Positions 62,062 through 64,000 of a stretch of 64,000 nt of DNA are shown here, piece by piece (the stretch's first letter is position 1; the number at the start of each line of letters is the position of its first letter). The stretch spans positions 2,792,928 to 2,856,927 of the forward strand of contig NZ_LT607802.1 of assembly GCF_900090205.1 (NCBI RefSeq), in the 5' to 3' direction. Made by a program: the position numbers and the translations under genes. The notes beneath the pieces were generated by a model. That model was not told the origin of the DNA and did no database searches. It saw nothing but the letters and a program-made list of their open reading frames with translations. Source of the stretch: Vogesella sp. LIG4. Lineage in GTDB: Bacteria; Pseudomonadota; Gammaproteobacteria; Burkholderiales; Chromobacteriaceae.

Positions 62062-63525
62062 TCAGGCGTCCAGACCCTGCTGCACCAGCGCGGCGGCGCG
62101 TACTACCGCGCGCGCCTTGTTCTGGGTTTCCTGCCATTCCGATTCCGGCACCGAGTCGGCGACGATGCCGGCGCCGGCCTGCACGTACAGGGTGTCGTTC
62201 TTGATCACCGCGGTGCGGATGGCAATCGCCATGTCCATGTCGCCGGTAAAGCCAAGGTAGCCGACGGCGCCGCCGTACACGCCGCGCTTGGTGGGCTCGA
62301 ACTGGTCGATGATTTCCATCGCCCGCACCTTGGGCGCGCCGGACAGCGTACCGGCCGGGAAGGTGGCCTTGAGGATGTCGATGTTGGACACCGCCGGCTT
62401 CACCGTGCCTTCCACGCTGGAGACAATGTGCATCACGTGCGAGTAGCGCTCGATCACCATATTGTCGGTGATGCGCACGCTGCCGGTGTCGGCCACGCGG
62501 CCAACGTCGTTGCGGCCCAGGTCCATCAGCATCACGTGCTCGGCGATTTCCTTCGGATCGGCCAGCAGCTCGTCGGCCAGTGCCTGGTCTTCCTCGCGGC
62601 TCTTGCCGCGCGGGCGGGTGCCGGCGATCGGGCGCACCGTCACGGTATCGTCCTCGCGACGCACCAGGATCTCCGGCGAGGCGCCCACCACGTGGAAGTC
62701 GTCGAAGTGGTAGTAGAACATGTACGGCGACGGGTTCAGGCTGCGCAGCGCGCGGTACAGCGACAGCGGTGCGTCGGTGTAGGGCATGCTCATGCGCTGC
62801 GACAGCACCACCTGCATGATGTCGCCGTCCAGGATGTATTGCTTGGCTTCGCCCACCGCCTGCTTGAACGGCTCCTGGCCGTATTCGGATACCGCCTCGG
62901 TGGCCGGTGACGGCAGCGACAGCGGAATGCTCACGTTCTCACGCAGCTTGCCGCGCAGCTGGTTCAGGCGCGTCTGTGCCTTCTGCAGCGCGTTGGGTAC
63001 CGCCGGGTCGGCGTAGACCACCAGGTAGAGCTTACCGGACAGGTTGTCCACCACGGCCAGTTCTTCCGACAGCATCAGCAGGATGTCCGGGGTGCCGATC
63101 GGGTCCGGCTTCTGCGTTGCGGCCAACCTTTTCTCGACGTAGCGCACGGTGTCGTAGCCGAAATAGCCCACCAGGCCACCGGTAAAGCGCGGCAGGCCGG
63201 TGATCGGCGGGGTGTTGAAGCGCGCCATGAAGCTGTCGATGAAACCCAGCGGGTCGCCTTCGTGGCGCTCGATCACCTTGTCGCCGTACTCCACCTGTAC
63301 GCTCTGCCCCTGCACGCGCAGGCGGGTGGTGGCCGGCAGGCCGATGAAGGAGTAGCGGCCGAAGCGCTCGCCGCCCACTACCGATTCCAGCAGGTAGGAG
63401 TAGGGCTGGTTGGCCAGCTTCAGGTAGACCGACAGCGGGGTGTCCAGGTCGGCGAACAGTTCCAGGGTGACGGGGATGCGGTTGTAGCCGGCAGCGGCCA
63501 GCTCGGCAAAGCGTTGTGGCGTCAT
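62062..63525 (-). CDS. trpE: Anthranilate synthase component I
   Basis: 487 residues of the chorismate-binding family. [39 protein letters not shown] (feedback-site region), [63 protein letters not shown] and [24 protein letters not shown] are standard. Converts chorismate and glutamine-derived ammonia to anthranilate. gph lies upstream, the usual neighbour in Betaproteobacteria. The motif copy (63118) encodes part of KRLAATQK. Confidence 0.96.
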   Translation of the reverse strand: MTPQRFAELAAAGYNRIPVTLELFADLDTPLSVYLKLANQPYSYLLESVVGGERFGRYSFIGLPATTRLRVQGQSVQVEYGDKVIERHEGDPLGFIDSFMARFNTPPITGLPRFTGGLVGYFGYDTVRYVEKRLAATQKPDPIGTPDILLMLSEELAVVDNLSGKLYLVVYADPAVPNALQKAQTRLNQLRGKLRENVSIPLSLPSPATEAVSEYGQEPFKQAVGEAKQYILDGDIMQVVLSQRMSMPYTDAPLSLYRALRSLNPSPYMFYYHFDDFHVVGASPEILVRREDDTVTVRPIAGTRPRGKSREEDQALADELLADPKEIAEHVMLMDLGRNDVGRVADTGSVRITDNMVIERYSHVMHIVSSVEGTVKPAVSNIDILKATFPAGTLSGAPKVRAMEIIDQFEPTKRGVYGGAVGYLGFTGDMDMAIAIRTAVIKNDTLYVQAGAGIVADSVPESEWQETQNKARAVVRAAALVQQGLDA

Positions 63526-63695
63526 GATGATGAATCCGGGAAACGTCAGATAGGCGAAAGGCGCGGCGCGCCAGGTACGGTCAGGGCGGAGGGGCGCTTA
63601 GTGTTGCCATCGCCAGCTGGCGCGGTTGGGCAGGAATTTCATCGCGGATCGGATAAGAGTCATCAACAGAATATGCCGGGGCATTGTGGCGGCGC

Positions 63696-63738
63696 GGGCG
63701 CTTGTTGGCAAGCCCGGCGGGCTTGCCAACAAGCGCCC
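63696..63738. repeat. 43-nt perfect palindrome between trpE and gph
   Basis: Two 20-nt arms (63696-63715 and 63719-63738) are perfectly complementary around the loop GGC. The arm contains CTTGTTGGCAAGCCC. There is no T run on either side, so it is either a non-canonical terminator for gph or a structured element. Confidence 0.7.
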
Positions 63739-63753
63739 GGCGCCTTGCCATAC

Positions 63754-64000
63754 TCAGTCGCGGCGGTGCACGTGCGGGTCGCGCGATTGCTTGAGCAGGC
63801 TGTACAGGTCCACCAGGCTGCCCACAATCAGGTCGGCGCCCAGCGTGGCGGCATCGCGGTAGCCGTAGCTTACCGCCGCTGCCACTGCGCCGGCCCTGCG
63901 TGCGCAGGCGATATCGTTTTCCGAATCGCCCACCAGCAGCATCTCCTGCGGTTTCACGTCCAGCACCGTGGCGGCGTGCAGCAGCGGCAGCGCGGAGGGT
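63754..64000 (-). CDS. gph: Phosphoglycolate phosphatase, C-terminal part (runs off the window)
   Basis: The last about 82 residues of a HAD-family phosphatase. KPQEMLLVGDSENDIACARRAGAVAAAVSYGYRD holds HAD motifs III/IV (Asp-Ser-x-x-Asp), and GADLIVGSLVDL is the usual Gph ending. Hydrolyses 2-phosphoglycolate. Its frame is open to the right edge, so the N-terminus lies outside. The position upstream of trpE supports gph. Confidence 0.88.
   Translation of the reverse strand, partial: PSALPLLHAATVLDVKPQEMLLVGDSENDIACARRAGAVAAAVSYGYRDAATLGADLIVGSLVDLYSLLKQSRDPHVHRRD

Larger units (their letters stand above)
126..63127. repeat. Dispersed 10-mer GTTGGCCGCA, 40 exact copies (candidate DNA uptake sequence)
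   Basis: Exact copies counted by eye. Plus strand, first base: 126, 700, 3458, 5012, 5453, 6795, 7460, 9007, 11592, 11971, 15968, 20172, 21894, 28443, 32942, 34795, 38512, 39973, 48373, 53428, 54232, 56849, 58327, 60862, 62000. Minus strand (read as TGCGGCCAAC): 919, 7873, 8461, 12557, 23973, 24806, 26023, 33348, 37091, 38494, 41583, 42803, 55668, 59796, 63118. Flanks often extend it to AAGGTTGGCCGCAAG. About 16 copies are intergenic although intergenic DNA is a small part of the window; coding copies usually encode Leu-Ala-Ala. Such density of one oriented 10-mer is known for uptake sequences of competent bacteria; the function here is inferred. Confidence 0.85.

Noticed and set aside
126..63127. 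The 10-mer as a Chi- or KOPS-like polar replication/recombination signal.
   Set aside because: The strand ratio of 25 to 15 is only mildly skewed in 64 kb, and the terminator association and inverted pairs fit an uptake sequence better. A genome-wide skew test could reopen this.

Overview
The window is about 64 kb of GC-rich bacterial chromosome. Gene content and order (rimP-nusA-infB-rbfA-truB-rpsO-pnp; lepA-lepB-DUF4845-rnc-era-recO-pdxJ-acpS-nagZ; rpoE-rseA-rseB-mucD upstream of lepA; acnD/prpF methylcitrate cycle; gph-trpE) fit a betaproteobacterium. My best guess is order Neisseriales, family Chromobacteriaceae (Chromobacterium/Vogesella/Aquitalea-like). That placement is inferred from gene order and protein character, not from a database search.

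Layout: (1) 1-6.3 kb: the tail of an outer-membrane barrel gene, a LysP-type lysine permease, then a three-gene FecR / OmpA-like / CHASE2-GAF-HD-GYP operon. (2) 6.3-10.7 kb, minus strand: an Anbu proteasome-like operon of circularly permuted ATP-grasp, alpha-E, GNAT, transglutaminase and Anbu peptidase, with overlapping stops and starts. (3) 10.9-14.5 kb: a membrane diguanylate cyclase, then divergent azoR and a LysR regulator. (4) 14.5-20.2 kb: an AT-richer accessory island that I read as an integron gene-cassette array without an integrase (CALIN type). It holds small orphan genes, two frameshifted genes, one gene-less cassette and attC-like sites. (5) 20.2-27.7 kb: MgtC-like protein, a hydratase, metNIQ, a tandem pair of secreted paralogues and fadD. 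(6) 28-37 kb: the nusA/infB translation-transcription cluster through pnp. (7) 37.2-44.2 kb, minus strand: the 2-methylcitrate (propionate) genes prpB, a cupin, prpC, a glycolipid-binding-like gene, acnD and prpF. (8) 44.6-48.4 kb: the sigma-E envelope stress operon. (9) 48.65-56.8 kb: the lepA-to-nagZ operon. (10) 56.9-64 kb: two solute-binding proteins, a PAS-GGDEF-EAL protein, trpE and the edge of gph.

The strongest unexplained signal runs through the whole window. The 10-mer GTTGGCCGCA (extended form close to AAGGTTGGCCGCAAG) occurs 40 times by manual count: 25 on the plus strand and 15 on the minus strand. About 0.1-0.3 copies would be expected by chance. It is concentrated between genes but also lies inside many coding regions, usually read as Leu-Ala-Ala. 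It occurs as an inverted pair beyond acnD, and a near-copy forms both arms of the lysP terminator. It is nearly absent from the cassette array. These are the habits of a DNA uptake sequence of a naturally transformable bacterium, but the motif is neither the Neisseria DUS nor the Pasteurellaceae USS. I propose it as a candidate undescribed uptake-signal family.

Other repeats are a two-copy element of about 110 bp (12.66 and 48.49 kb), a nested palindromic element at 38.4 kb and a 43-nt near-perfect palindrome beyond trpE. I found no tRNA, rRNA, CRISPR array, transposase or integrase gene.
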